DNA of 64,000 nucleotides. It comes from Lentisphaerales bacterium (GTDB lineage: Bacteria; Verrucomicrobiota; Lentisphaeria; Lentisphaerales; Lentisphaeraceae). Every line of letters begins with the position of its first letter. The first letter of the stretch is position 1. The stretch covers positions 59,481 through 123,480 of the forward strand of contig JAKVBD010000007.1 in assembly GCA_022446985.1 (NCBI GenBank), given 5' to 3'. The notes beneath the pieces are model-generated. The model did no database searches. It saw only the letters and a list, made by a program, of their open reading frames with translations, and had not been told where the DNA came from. Shown one piece after another: positions 45,440 to 56,656 of this stretch. Made by a program: the position numbers and the translations under genes.

Positions 45440-45660
45440 GTCGAAAACCTGTGGATAACCTATTAATAAAATTTTAATAAAACCACAACAACCCTGTGAA
45501 TATCGTTATTAACAAAGTTATTCAATTATTAATTAACATTTAAATTTGCATTAAGTTAACTATAAAAACCAAAGACTTATGAAGTTATCAACACAACTAA
45601 CAGAGTATAATAATAATAAATTTATATATATTTAAAAGAATATTATATTATAGACTGTTA
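45440..45660. other. Candidate chromosomal replication origin (oriC)
   Basis: A perfect DnaA box (TTATCCACA on the minus strand) lies at 45450-45458. One-mismatch boxes lie at 45495-45503 (ATATTCACA, minus), 45506-45514 (TTATTAACA) and 45585-45593 (TTATCAACA). Fifteen bases after the last box are four consecutive TAA triplets (45608-45619), like a DnaA-trio element, followed by about 35 bases of almost pure A and T to 45653, a likely unwinding region. Rows I counted by hand show C over G on the plus strand to the left and G over C to the right, even within minus-strand genes. No dnaA or dnaN gene adjoins it. The gap 45189-45743 contains no gene. Confidence 0.6.
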
Positions 45661-45743
45661 AAAAGTTAACAACTTCCGGATAGCGATTGAATCAATGGCC
45701 TGTTCTTTTATCTTATTCAGATAAATTTAAAGAGGTCTTTTTT

Positions 45744-46322
45744 ATGTCTATCCAAATGTGTGAATTTACCGAAAGGCAATACTCTCCAGATTTTCACGGA
45801 ACTAAAGTCACTCCAGAAATAGTTAAAGAGCTTATCTCTTTGGCAGAAGAACCAGCTGCAGAATTTCCAGGTTATGCTGACTTCTGCAAGATCCTTGCTA
45901 TATCAAATAAAAATTCTGATGGCACTTACAAATTTCCTTCAATTAAGTCTCTAACTGTTGACAAAGCCGAAGCGATTAAAAACGGTGCGACTCTCCATAC
46001 TGACTACGAAGCTAGAAATGAAAACGAGATAGCCGTATTGGTGGAGTGGATTAGTGGTGTTGAAACTCCAGTTGCTGAATATATTCATTTGATTCTTTAT
46101 AGCCGTGAGCAAATGGCTAAAGAGGATGATCCTGTCGAAGCTGATTGGGCAATTGTTTCTATTGGTGGTGCCGCAACTATTGAAGTTGAGCCTATGCGTC
46201 CGATTACTGCTATGCGCAATGCTCTAGGAGTTGAAGAAGGTGGCAGTGGTGTTGCTATTGATCGTGAAGCCTATAAAAATTCCGTTGAGTTCTGGTCAAA
46301 ATATATCATGATCAGGGAGTAA
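45744..46322 (+). CDS. DUF3228 family protein
   Basis: About 192 residues from ATG 45744, preceded by AGAGGT at 45731-45736; an upstream in-frame start at 45687 would lie in the origin-like region and lacks a site. The sequence follows the DUF3228 pattern: CEFTERQYSPDFHGTKVTP, FPGYADFCKILAISN, YIHLILYSREQMAKE, EADWAIVSI and the strongly conserved end PITAMRNALGVEEGGSGV(A)IDREAY. Function is not known. It is 4 bp upstream of the AlkC gene and probably co-transcribed. Confidence 0.85.
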   Translation: MSIQMCEFTERQYSPDFHGTKVTPEIVKELISLAEEPAAEFPGYADFCKILAISNKNSDGTYKFPSIKSLTVDKAEAIKNGATLHTDYEARNENEIAVLVEWISGVETPVAEYIHLILYSREQMAKEDDPVEADWAIVSIGGAATIEVEPMRPITAMRNALGVEEGGSGVAIDREAYKNSVEFWSKYIMIRE

Positions 46323-46326
46323 AACT

Positions 46327-47424
46327 GTGGCTGAAAAGTTTCTGTTAAAGGATGTTTTTCACAAAGGAAACATCACCGAATTATCAAATTCAATCAAAGA
46401 ATCCTGGAGTGAATTCGATCAACAATCTTTTCAGCAGCAAGTGTACAAGAGCTTTGAAGATTTAAGCTTTTCTGAAAGAAATAATCGCATTGCCGAGGCT
46501 CTAAGAGATAACTTACCTCAAAGCTATTTAAAGGCCGTAGACGTCGTTTTCAGCTCTCTAGGTGATGAATTACCAGAAAAAGAGTTAGAGGGCTATGATG
46601 GCTTTATTTACATGGCTGTGTGTGCTTTTGTGTCCCTCGCCGGCATGGATCATTTTCAGGAATCAATGGATATTCAAAAAGAATTGACGAAGAGATTTAC
46701 CGCTGAATTCAGCATACGTTACTTCATTCAAAAATACCCGGAAAAAAGCATGGCGCAGATGAAAGTCTGGGCAACTGACAACAATTGTCATGTTCGGCGC
46801 TTAGCTTCTGAAGGCTGTCGTCCGCGACTGCCAATGAGTATTCGCTTACATCGTTTTGTTAAAGATCCTTCTGAAGTTTTGCAAATTCTTGAGATTTTGA
46901 AGTTTGATTCTCAGCTTTACGTTCGTCGTTCTGTAGCTAATAATTTGAATGATATTGCTAAGGATCATCCTGATCTTGTAGTTGAAATCATGACAAAATG
47001 GCAAAGTGAAGGAGTGGATGATTGGCTCATTAAGCACGCTCTCAGAACTTTATTTAAGCAAGGCAATAAGCACGCATTGAAACTTTGTGGTTATGCTGTT
47101 GATGAGCCTGTAGAGTGCAAAAAACTTACTTTGGAAAAAGCTGAAATTAATTTAGGGGATAAGTTAAACTTTAACTTTGAACTTAAAGCGGAAAAAGGGC
47201 TTTTTATGGTTGATTATGTTATTCAGCACATGAAGGCAAATGGTAAGTTGAGTCCGAAAGTTTTTAAACTTTCCAAGTGTGAAATAGTGGGTGGGAAAAA
47301 CTTTAGTTCCAGTCACTCTGTCCGGAAAATATCCACCCGAAAGTATTATTCAGGGATACATAAACTCCAGATTCAAGTGAATGGTCGAGTCTTGAAAACA
47401 GTTGAGTTTCATCTGTCGGTTTAA
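46327..47424 (+). CDS. alkC: AlkC-type 3-methyladenine DNA glycosylase
   Basis: AlkC excises alkylated purines with a HEAT-like repeat fold. The 365-residue protein has the conserved WATDNNCHVRRLASEGCRPRLPM and YVRRSVANNLNDIAKDHP segments, HALRTLFKQGNKHALKL, and a C-terminal Ig-like domain (from about residue 265) as in the AlkC-alpha subgroup. It starts at GTG 46327, with GGGAG seven bases upstream. It lies 4 bp after the DUF3228 gene and converges with the HDOD gene, overlapping by four bases at the stops. Confidence 0.88.
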   Translation: MAEKFLLKDVFHKGNITELSNSIKESWSEFDQQSFQQQVYKSFEDLSFSERNNRIAEALRDNLPQSYLKAVDVVFSSLGDELPEKELEGYDGFIYMAVCAFVSLAGMDHFQESMDIQKELTKRFTAEFSIRYFIQKYPEKSMAQMKVWATDNNCHVRRLASEGCRPRLPMSIRLHRFVKDPSEVLQILEILKFDSQLYVRRSVANNLNDIAKDHPDLVVEIMTKWQSEGVDDWLIKHALRTLFKQGNKHALKLCGYAVDEPVECKKLTLEKAEINLGDKLNFNFELKAEKGLFMVDYVIQHMKANGKLSPKVFKLSKCEIVGGKNFSSSHSVRKISTRKYYSGIHKLQIQVNGRVLKTVEFHLSV

Positions 47425-48487
47425 GCGACAGCCTCTTCTTCATGGTCAATAATATCGTCGTACATCTTAACTAAGAGTCTTCTGTTAGCCGGTGTGTCTT
47501 CAAAGTTGAGTACTTGACACGCACCTTGGCCAAAAAGCTCTGCTCCGTCATGCAGAGAATCACTGAAACCAAGAATGCGGCTGATGTAACTTGAGAGGTT
47601 GATTAAAGCTGCCATACGAAGGTGATCGTTTGGACAGTCCATATCAATCATTTTTTGTAGGTTGTTGTGTAGGTGGATGACGTCAACTGTTTTTTCATCA
47701 AGTGTCCAAGACTTAGCGATGATCTTCCCGGCTTCATTATGGAATATTGGGAAGATGTTCTTAAATAAAGATTGGTGGTATTCAACATCAAGGTCATCTG
47801 GGAGCTCATAATGAATAGAAATCTGTTTGAGAAGTCCGAGTTTACCGACATTGTGAAGAAGACCTGCAAGGAAGGCCTCATTTGGATCTAAACCCAGGTG
47901 TTCGGCAAGAATTCTTGATATTTTAGCAACAGCCTGAGATTCGATAATAACTTCTTCGGCAATATTTGTAAAAATTGGTTTATCTGGAATGGTCAGCTTG
48001 GACGCATTGAGGAAAAGAATGGATTGAATTGAATTGACTGCTTTCCAAGTCTTGGAAGGGCTTGTGCAAGACTCTTAATTTTAATGCCGCGATTGAATGC
48101 TGCAGAATTTGAAATGGATAAGAAGTCGCCTGTTAAAACCGGGCTGTGCTCAACAAGACTGACAATCTCTGGATACTTAAAATTTTTGCGGTGCAGTATG
48201 TCTAAAATCGCAGCAATGTTGTTGGGGATTTCGATTATTTCAAGGCGGTGCTCTTTGACACTTCTATGCAGTTCATCATAGAGAATTGTGTTTGTAACTG
48301 ATTCGAAATGAACGGATTCATCTTTGAGGATTGGGTTTTCCCACCAGAGGTTTTCATCCTCTGCAGGTTCTTCTTCAGTTTCAGCTTGTTCCTCTTTAGT
48401 TACCTGTTTGGACACAGCAGCTTTTTTGACGACTGTTTCTTGTGTTGCGCTTCCGAAAAGCCGGCTGAAAAAATCAAATATTCCCAT
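47421..48487 (-). pseudogene. HDOD-domain protein, frameshifted
   Basis: Two reading frames together encode one HDOD protein of about 355 residues. The N-terminal part starts MGIFDFFSRLFGSATQ (ATG 48487; GTG 48499 is an alternative), passes an acidic linker, and enters the HDOD domain (LVEHSPVLTGDFLSISNSAA). Near 48030 the frame is lost. The continuation, one frame away, reads ILFLNASKLTIPDKPIFTNI, then HLGLDPNEAFLAGLLHNVGK and YHQSLFKNIFPIFHNEAGKI, to 47421. The break coincides with a tandem GAATTGAATT (about 48025-48035); removing one five-base copy restores the frame. HDOD proteins act in signalling, without the HD-GYP catalytic residues. Confidence 0.8.
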
Positions 48488-48690
48488 TTTTTTTCTCACT
48501 GTTTTCTATTGACTCGCTCATTATCTGGCGCATGTTGTGTGCCATAATTTTTGGTTGTTTTACGAAAGAAAATTCGAAACAAAGCTAACGAATTTTGTCT
48601 TAAGTCTTGCACTGAGAAAATTTTAAAATTATTATTAACTTAGACACCGGGAAGGGTGTGATACACTGATAGGCGAATGAGAGGTACAGA

Positions 48691-49092
48691 ATGGATTTTA
48701 TATCATCAGAGGTTGTGACGGAAGGAATACGAGTCCGTGCATTGCCGGCGTACCAGGCGGATCATTCATCTCCGGAACAGAATCGTTACCTGTTCTCGTA
48801 TCATATCATCATTCACAATGAATCGGAAGTGAACGTAACTTTAAAGAGTCGTTATTGGAAGATCATTAATGCTGAAGGAGACGAGCATGAAGTACGGGGC
48901 AGTGGCGTAGTTGGCGAAACCCCGACAATTACCCCTGGAGAGTTTTACGAGTATGACAGTTTCAGTATACTCGATACTCCGTTTGGTACTATGGAAGGCT
49001 ACTATATTTTCGAAAGAGATGATGGCGACATAATCAAAGTTGAAGTGAAACGCTTCTACTTGGCAACTAATGCAGATGTCAGCTTAACGTAG
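48691..49092 (+). CDS. apaG: ApaG domain protein
   Basis: The 133-residue protein has the fibronectin-like ApaG fold signature: SEVVTEGIRVRALPAYQ, NRYLFSYHIIIHNESEVNVTLKSRYWKI, EVRGSGVVGETPTITPGEFYEYDSF and TPFGTMEGYYIF. ApaG is linked to Co2+/Mg2+ homeostasis genetically and resembles the substrate-binding domain of F-box proteins; its biochemical role is unclear. GAGAGGT precedes ATG 48691. It stands alone, whereas in proteobacteria it accompanies ksgA-apaH. Confidence 0.92.
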   Translation: MDFISSEVVTEGIRVRALPAYQADHSSPEQNRYLFSYHIIIHNESEVNVTLKSRYWKIINAEGDEHEVRGSGVVGETPTITPGEFYEYDSFSILDTPFGTMEGYYIFERDDGDIIKVEVKRFYLATNADVSLT

Positions 49093-49178
49093 ATTTTTAA
49101 TTGCAATATCATTGGCAGATTCAAAAGATTGAAACTGCCTTTTTTATGCAGAAAGCCTCGATTGTTAATCGGCTTACA

Positions 49179-50060
49179 TTAAGCTTCTATAGCCATTTCA
49201 ATCAATTTTACAGTAGATTCATGGCTGTAGGAACCACAAATGAAAGTGGAGTGGTGACAAAAAACTCCGTCTGGAATTCCAGCTACTTTAGAAAATTCTT
49301 CATCTCTAAGCCCGGCCCACTTATCAGGGAAAGACTTGCGGTCATCAAAACTTCCTAAATCACCAGCAACAGTTCGAGCGTACCACTTACCGTCATTTGG
49401 GTACATAACGTAAAGAATTTCATTGCCATCTTCAGAATTTAGTAAGTGTTCCATAAAGTTACACTCCTGTGAAACTTCTATATACTTTTTAGCTGCAGAA
49501 TTGGCTTTAGAAATAGCTTCCAGTGTTTCTTGCTTGCTGTTAAACCATTTTTGAGCTTTGGCGATATAGGCAAGCAGAACTTTACGTGCACGGATGACTT
49601 CTTCTTCAAAAACTTCATCGGCTTTTGAAAAATCAGAAGGATTCATGACCGATAAAAGAGCACTGACTGAAACATCACTAACGCTATAACCATTATCGGC
49701 TTTTACTGTCAATTCTATGCCGTTGTCATGAGCATCGAGAGTACGAATTAATTTTTTACAGATGCGCTCTGCAATTTCTGCAGATTGACATATATCAGCT
49801 CCATAGTGCTTCCAGATTAAACCAACAGAAGACATGGGGAGGCCGTCTTCATAAGTTGGACCATTACGAAAATGGTGATCATAAATTTTCTTTTCGTGAT
49901 CGTAAACGCCACCGACATCTACCAGATAGTCACATTTGGCCCAGTCTTCTGGATCTCTGGAGCGAATGATTTCGTAGTCGGGGTGAAGAATACTTAAAGC
50001 TGCGATGGCAAAAACATCATCAGCATGAAATTTGCCGCTATGGCTACCTAAAGTTGTCAT
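49179..50060 (-). CDS. MYG1-family (UPF0160) DHH-like hydrolase
   Basis: The 293-residue protein begins TLGSHSGKFHADDVFAIAAL with metal-binding His and Asp residues, then VDVGGVYDHEKKIYDHHFRNG, which contains the DHH-type YDHH motif, and ends with the GLRDEEFSKVAGIPDGVFCHHSTFI segment common to the family. Eukaryotic MYG1 is a 3'-5' RNA exonuclease; bacterial members are presumed metal-dependent nucleases or phosphoesterases. AGGAAT precedes the ATG. Confidence 0.9.
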   Translation of the reverse strand: MTTLGSHSGKFHADDVFAIAALSILHPDYEIIRSRDPEDWAKCDYLVDVGGVYDHEKKIYDHHFRNGPTYEDGLPMSSVGLIWKHYGADICQSAEIAERICKKLIRTLDAHDNGIELTVKADNGYSVSDVSVSALLSVMNPSDFSKADEVFEEEVIRARKVLLAYIAKAQKWFNSKQETLEAISKANSAAKKYIEVSQECNFMEHLLNSEDGNEILYVMYPNDGKWYARTVAGDLGSFDDRKSFPDKWAGLRDEEFSKVAGIPDGVFCHHSTFICGSYSHESTVKLIEMAIEA

Positions 50061-50281
50061 ATCTATTCCTGAAATTTTTTTGCTAATCTAGCTCATTCAC
50101 AGTTAAGGCAAGTTAAGACAGCAATAAATCTACAATTAATAAAAAATTAAATATCTTTAAAAATTTAAAATGTTAATATATTTCATATTTATATATTCTT
50201 TTTTTATGGAATTTTTTATTTTTTGTAACAAACTAACATTTTTAATCTTCTATTATAAATCTTATGTGTTGAGGATTAATA

Positions 50282-51091
50282 ATGAAACGTTTTACTTTAC
50301 TAGAACTTGTTGTGGTTATCGCGGTATTGGGCATACTCATGACCATTCTTCTTCCTGCACTTACCAAAGCTAAAAATTCAGCAATGATGGCCGTAAGTGT
50401 TTCTAACTTAGGGCAGATCTATAAAGCCAGTATGGGTTATACGACTGATAATGGCGGGAAACTGATCAGGGCTGTAGTTCCAGATGAAAATTTTGGTGGT
50501 GGCAAAAGTTCAGAGCTCCAATACTCCTGGGATGATTGCCTTATGGAAGGTTACTTGGGAATGATTCCCAAAGCTGAAAGAATGGGGAGGTACCCCAAGT
50601 ATGATTCTTTATTTGAAGTGTTTAAATGCCCATTTGACGACATAGACTCACTTTATCCTGCCGGTGCTCCCAGTTCAGAAGGTAAAGAAAGATATCGCAG
50701 AACTTATGCTTTCAATGCAGTCAGCTTCAATGGCAGTCCAGTTTTATCTGGTATAGGTGACTCTACAGCAAATCCTGATTTTAAAGAATCTATGTTTCTC
50801 GCTCAGGTCGAAGTTGCTGGAGAGACAATCCTTATGTCTGAGTTAGCTGACTACAAAAATCAGGTAGGGACCGGCTATAGAGTCGCGACTGTAAAAGTTA
50901 ATAATTTAGATGTTGTAAATACCTATGAAGAAGTGATCGATGGCCAAACCTACAAACACGGGGTTGATCATAACCATCATAATAACGGTTTTAGAAAACC
51001 CTATCTATTTGTTGATGGAGGGGTGACTGTTATGTCGGCAAACAGCACTCTGGAAAACGGCAAACATTTATGGCGATCGATTAAACAATAA
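50282..51091 (+). CDS. Prepilin-type secreted protein with H..DG C-terminal motif
   Basis: The 269-residue protein starts with a short type IV prepilin leader: KRFTLLELVVVIAVLGIL, a variant of FTLIE with Leu before Glu5. The globular part includes SVSNLGQIYKASMGYTTDNGG, and near the C-terminus HNHHNNGFRKPYLFVDGGVT, the H-x(n)-DG motif. This is one of a family greatly expanded in Lentisphaerae and Planctomycetes, exported by a type II/IV pilus-type machinery. GAGG precedes the ATG. It lies 20 bp upstream of the esterase gene, so the two are probably co-transcribed, which suggests a shared role in glycan use. Confidence 0.88.
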   Translation: MKRFTLLELVVVIAVLGILMTILLPALTKAKNSAMMAVSVSNLGQIYKASMGYTTDNGGKLIRAVVPDENFGGGKSSELQYSWDDCLMEGYLGMIPKAERMGRYPKYDSLFEVFKCPFDDIDSLYPAGAPSSEGKERYRRTYAFNAVSFNGSPVLSGIGDSTANPDFKESMFLAQVEVAGETILMSELADYKNQVGTGYRVATVKVNNLDVVNTYEEVIDGQTYKHGVDHNHHNNGFRKPYLFVDGGVTVMSANSTLENGKHLWRSIKQ

Positions 51092-51111
51092 CAAACTGTG
51101 GTGATGTGAAG

Positions 51112-52839
51112 ATGAGAAATTTAAAAAAATTAGCTTTGACAGCTCTAATTGGCTGCCCATTTGGGGCTTCAGCAGAAGTTTCTGTTTCGAAAATATTTAG
51201 CAGCGATATGATGCTGCAGAGGGATAAAGCCGTAAAGGTTTGGGGGAAAGCCGATGAAGGTGAAAAAGTAACAGTAGAAATAAATGGCCAGTCTGTTTCT
51301 ACGGTAGCTAAGGATGGGGCTTGGAAAGTGGCACTGAAACCGATGCAGGCGGGCGGCCCGCACAATATGTCGGTTAAGGGATCAAATAGCATAGAATTCA
51401 GCAATATTCTTGTTGGCGATATCTGGCTTTGTGGCGGTCAGTCGAATATGGATTACGACATCAGCCGTTATAACAATTGGAAAGGAGAGATCGGTCAGCA
51501 ATACAGAGATATTATTGCTGAATCCAAGTCAAATACAGACCTTCGCATGATTCTAATGGATAAGTCTTCAGCAGATGCCGGGACCTATGATGTTCCGGTT
51601 GTGAAAGACGCTGTTATGCAAGGGAAGTGGCAGGCTTGTTCAGAAAAAGTCATTCTGAAAATGTCAGCAGTAGGTTTTGTTTTTGCTCAGAAGTTACAGA
51701 AACACATCAATGTTCCTGTAGGCCTTATCGATGCCAATAAAGGCGGTAGTAATATAAAAACATGGATGCCTTCTTCCTATTATAAAAAATTTGGTCGAAC
51801 GCCGCGCAACATGTATTTCTCAATGATTGCCAGCTACAAAGATTTTCCGATCAAAGGATTTATCTGGTACCAAGGTGAAAGTAATGCTCTTGATGTCAAA
51901 AGTAGCTTAGAGTACGAAAATTTATTTAAAGCTATGATTGAAGGCTGGCGTCATGACTTTCAAGATCCGGATATGCCATTCTTATTTGTTCAATTAGCTG
52001 CTTATGGAAGAAATCCGTATCAGCATGGTATAACTTACCCGGTACTTCGCGATAGTCAGAAAGCGGCTCTTGAATTGGAAAATACCGCTATGGCAGTTGC
52101 GATCGATGCTGGTGATAGAACAAATATTCACCCACCTCAAAAAATTCCGGTCAGTGAGCGTTTGTTAGCTGGTGCTAAGAAATTTGCTTATGGTGAAGAT
52201 CTGGTTTACAGCGGTCCGATTTTAAGAGATGTTAAATTGAAAGGCGCCCAGGCTGAGTTGAACTTTGATCATGTAGGTTCTGGACTGATGGTTAAGGCTA
52301 TGACGGTTGAAGGTCGTCAATTAACTTCAGATAAACTAGAAGGTTTCGAGGTAGCTGGCGCCGATCAAAAGTTTTACATTGCAGATGCTTCCGTTTCTAA
52401 AGATAAGGTTGTTGTATCAAGCACCAAAGTAACTAAAATTGTTGCTGTACGCTATGCTTATAAGGGTTTTCCACATGCCAACCTCTACAATAAAAATGGC
52501 TATCCGGCATCGCCTTTCAGAACAGATAATTTTGAAATAGTTTTCAATGCTAAGGATTCAATGATCTTTAAGCGCCAATTTTACCTTACGAAGAAATACT
52601 CTAAAATTTTCCTGAACATGGATCAAAAAAGAGCTCTCTCTAAAATTCAGGATTCTGTTATTAACAGAGAGTTGAATAAGAAGATTACTGATATGTGGAA
52701 GCAAAGAGGTCCGATTTTAAGGAAGAATGGTTTTAAATCTGTAGAGTATAAGAACTTCATAGAAAGCTACGATGGTCTATTAAATCCTCTAAAGGAAAAA
52801 ATTACTGAGCAGGCATTAGCAGCGGGAATTTTTAAATAA
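51112..52839 (+). CDS. Sialate O-acetylesterase-like SGNH esterase
   Basis: About 575 residues, exported (signal peptide to about ASA|EVS). Features of the family are KIFSSDMMLQRDKAVKVWGK near the N-terminus, WLCGGQSNMDYDIS with the catalytic Ser, PVGLIDANKGGSNIKTWMP, and GFIWYQGESNA. A catalytic Asp/His pair is expected near IDAGDRTNIHPPQK. A C-terminal extension of about 100 residues rich in Lys (KRQFYLTKKYSKIFLN onward) is not part of the usual family. It removes acetyl groups from sialic acid or polysaccharide. The start is ATG 51112, not the GTG six bases before. Confidence 0.88.
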   Translation: MRNLKKLALTALIGCPFGASAEVSVSKIFSSDMMLQRDKAVKVWGKADEGEKVTVEINGQSVSTVAKDGAWKVALKPMQAGGPHNMSVKGSNSIEFSNILVGDIWLCGGQSNMDYDISRYNNWKGEIGQQYRDIIAESKSNTDLRMILMDKSSADAGTYDVPVVKDAVMQGKWQACSEKVILKMSAVGFVFAQKLQKHINVPVGLIDANKGGSNIKTWMPSSYYKKFGRTPRNMYFSMIASYKDFPIKGFIWYQGESNALDVKSSLEYENLFKAMIEGWRHDFQDPDMPFLFVQLAAYGRNPYQHGITYPVLRDSQKAALELENTAMAVAIDAGDRTNIHPPQKIPVSERLLAGAKKFAYGEDLVYSGPILRDVKLKGAQAELNFDHVGSGLMVKAMTVEGRQLTSDKLEGFEVAGADQKFYIADASVSKDKVVVSSTKVTKIVAVRYAYKGFPHANLYNKNGYPASPFRTDNFEIVFNAKDSMIFKRQFYLTKKYSKIFLNMDQKRALSKIQDSVINRELNKKITDMWKQRGPILRKNGFKSVEYKNFIESYDGLLNPLKEKITEQALAAGIFK

Positions 52840-52840
52840 C

Positions 52841-52980
52841 TAAACTCTAAAATTGCTTGATCAATTTCCTGCTTAAGAGACTGTTTCCCAATCTTCTAAA
52901 GCAGTGGTTTGCACACATACCATTTCCAGTTATATTACGCCACAAATTTTTGATCAAGCAATTTTAATAGTAAGAGTTTA
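52841..52980 (+). promoter_or_regulatory. Long inverted repeat in the alaS leader
   Basis: AAAATTGCTTGATCAA (52849-52864) and TTGATCAAGCAATTTT (52950-52965) are perfect 16-bp reverse complements 85 bases apart. TAAACTCT (52841-52848) and AGAGTTTA (52973-52980) extend the pairing outside a short bulge. The right arm ends four bases before the alaS ATG, over the ribosome site. It could be an RNA leader structure controlling alaS or a small MITE-like insertion. Confidence 0.6.
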
Positions 52981-52983
52981 TAC

Positions 52984-55689
<2,706 letters not shown>

Positions 55690-55696
55690 TTTTCAA

Positions 55697-55729
55697 AATC
55701 CTCTAAGCTTCGGTTTAGGGGATTTTTTT
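55697..55729 (+). terminator. Rho-independent terminator of alaS
   Basis: AATCCTCTAA (55697-55706) pairs with TTAGGGGATT (55715-55724) through one G-T pair, closed by a CTTCGG-type loop, then a run of T. Confidence 0.85.
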
Positions 55730-55763
55730 GTCTCACACTTGTTATTGATAGAGGATATTTTTG

Positions 55764-55834
55764 TCTCACGCAAAGACGCCAAGGCGCAAAGAGTTTATTT
55801 TTTTCCTTTTGCGTCTTAGCGTCTTTGCGTGAAA
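55764..55834. repeat. Inverted 28-bp repeats of the 'TTTGCGTCTTAGCGTCTTTGCGTGA' type
   Basis: The arm at 55764-55791 (TCTCACGCAAAGACGCCAAG...) and the arm at 55807-55834 (TTTTGCGTCTTAGCGTCTTT...) are imperfect reverse complements. Two more direct copies lie beyond the GxxExxY gene at 56276-56303 and 56353-56382. Confidence 0.85.
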
Positions 55835-55895
55835 TTTTAAAATATTAAAACTTCTTGTGTGAAGTTTTTTAAAGGGTTAACAACAAGGGTAAATT

Positions 55896-56288
55896 ATGCA
55901 TGAAAATGAGATTGCAGCTGCAGTCGTCGATGCATCAGTTAAAGTTCACAGTACTTTGGGGCCAGGTCTGTTAGAACATTTTTATGAAGTGGCACTAGCT
56001 CATGAATTGATTAAGAGAGGCTTCTGGTGCGAGCGTCAAGTCAAGATTCCCATTAACTATGATGGAATAATATTCGATGAAGGCTTTTCAGCAGATATCA
56101 TTGTTAATGATTTAGTCATTGTTGAATTAAAGTCAGTAAAAGACCTTAGTGAAGTTCATAAAAAGCAGCTGATGACTTATTTAAAGCTGACAAAGAAGAA
56201 ACTTGGGCTACTCATTAACTTCAATGAATCACTGATTAAGCATGGACTTAAACGCATAGTTAATAATCTCCAGCCCTTTGCGTCTTAG
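55896..56288 (+). CDS. GxxExxY-family protein, second subtype
   Basis: The 130-residue protein has GLLEHFY (family motif) and a GFSADIIVNDLVIVELKS segment with the D...ELK core. It is clearly divergent from the other two GxxExxY proteins in the window, which resemble each other. Its last codons (PFAS-stop) are encoded by a copy of the TTTGCGTCTTAG repeat at 56276, so the element's repeat supplies the C-terminus and stop codon. It is flanked on both sides by that repeat family, not by the ACAGGATTAAC family that flanks the others. Confidence 0.85.
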   Translation: MHENEIAAAVVDASVKVHSTLGPGLLEHFYEVALAHELIKRGFWCERQVKIPINYDGIIFDEGFSADIIVNDLVIVELKSVKDLSEVHKKQLMTYLKLTKKKLGLLINFNESLIKHGLKRIVNNLQPFAS

Positions 56289-56382
56289 TGTCTTTGCCTG
56301 AAAACAATAAATAATCTGGTCGAAGATAGTTTTAAGAGCATAGTATGTGTTTTCTTTGCGTCTTAGCGTCAATGCGTGAAAT
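56276..56382 (+). repeat. Two further copies of the 'TTTGCGTCTTAGCGTC' repeat
   Basis: Copies at 56276-56303 (CTTTGCGTCTTAGTGTCTTT, then GCCTGAAA) and 56353-56382 (TCTTTGCGTCTTAGCGTCAA, then TGCGTGAAATT), same orientation as 55807-55834. Confidence 0.8.
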
Positions 56383-56403
56383 TATTTAAATAAAGAAGAG
56401 TTT

Positions 56404-56622
56404 ATGGACGACGAAGCAAGACTTGAGTTTGAAGCATGGGTTAGCGAGATGGGCGGCCCGGTTTACGTTTCTAAGATTACTGGATACGATAGATCTAATA
56501 TCTGGCGTTATTCAGAAGGAAAATTAAGAGTTCCGACAATCTTATTGCAGTTTATGAAACTCTCGGCTGAGAATTCTGAATTGCGTCAGGAAATTGCAAA
56601 ACTCAAACGCGAAGGCAAATAG
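56404..56622 (+). CDS. Small helix-turn-helix protein
   Basis: The 72-residue protein has one recognisable element, GPVYVSKITGYDRSNIWRYSEGKLRVP (about 18-44), which fits an XRE/Cro-like helix-turn-helix, followed by a C-terminal amphipathic helix LSAENSELRQEIAKLKREGK with a leucine-zipper-like spacing that could dimerise. AAGAAGAG precedes ATG 56404. It is 34 bp upstream of the radical-SAM gene in the same direction and may regulate it. Nothing more specific can be said. Confidence 0.65.
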   Translation: MDDEARLEFEAWVSEMGGPVYVSKITGYDRSNIWRYSEGKLRVPTILLQFMKLSAENSELRQEIAKLKREGK

Positions 56623-56656
56623 TAACTCATTGCTTTTCTTTCTTGAGAATTGAGTT

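Noticed and set aside
47648..47881. Minus-strand open frame inside the HDOD gene
   Set aside because: The HDOD coding frame runs through this stretch in another phase with clear family sequence; this one is a shadow.
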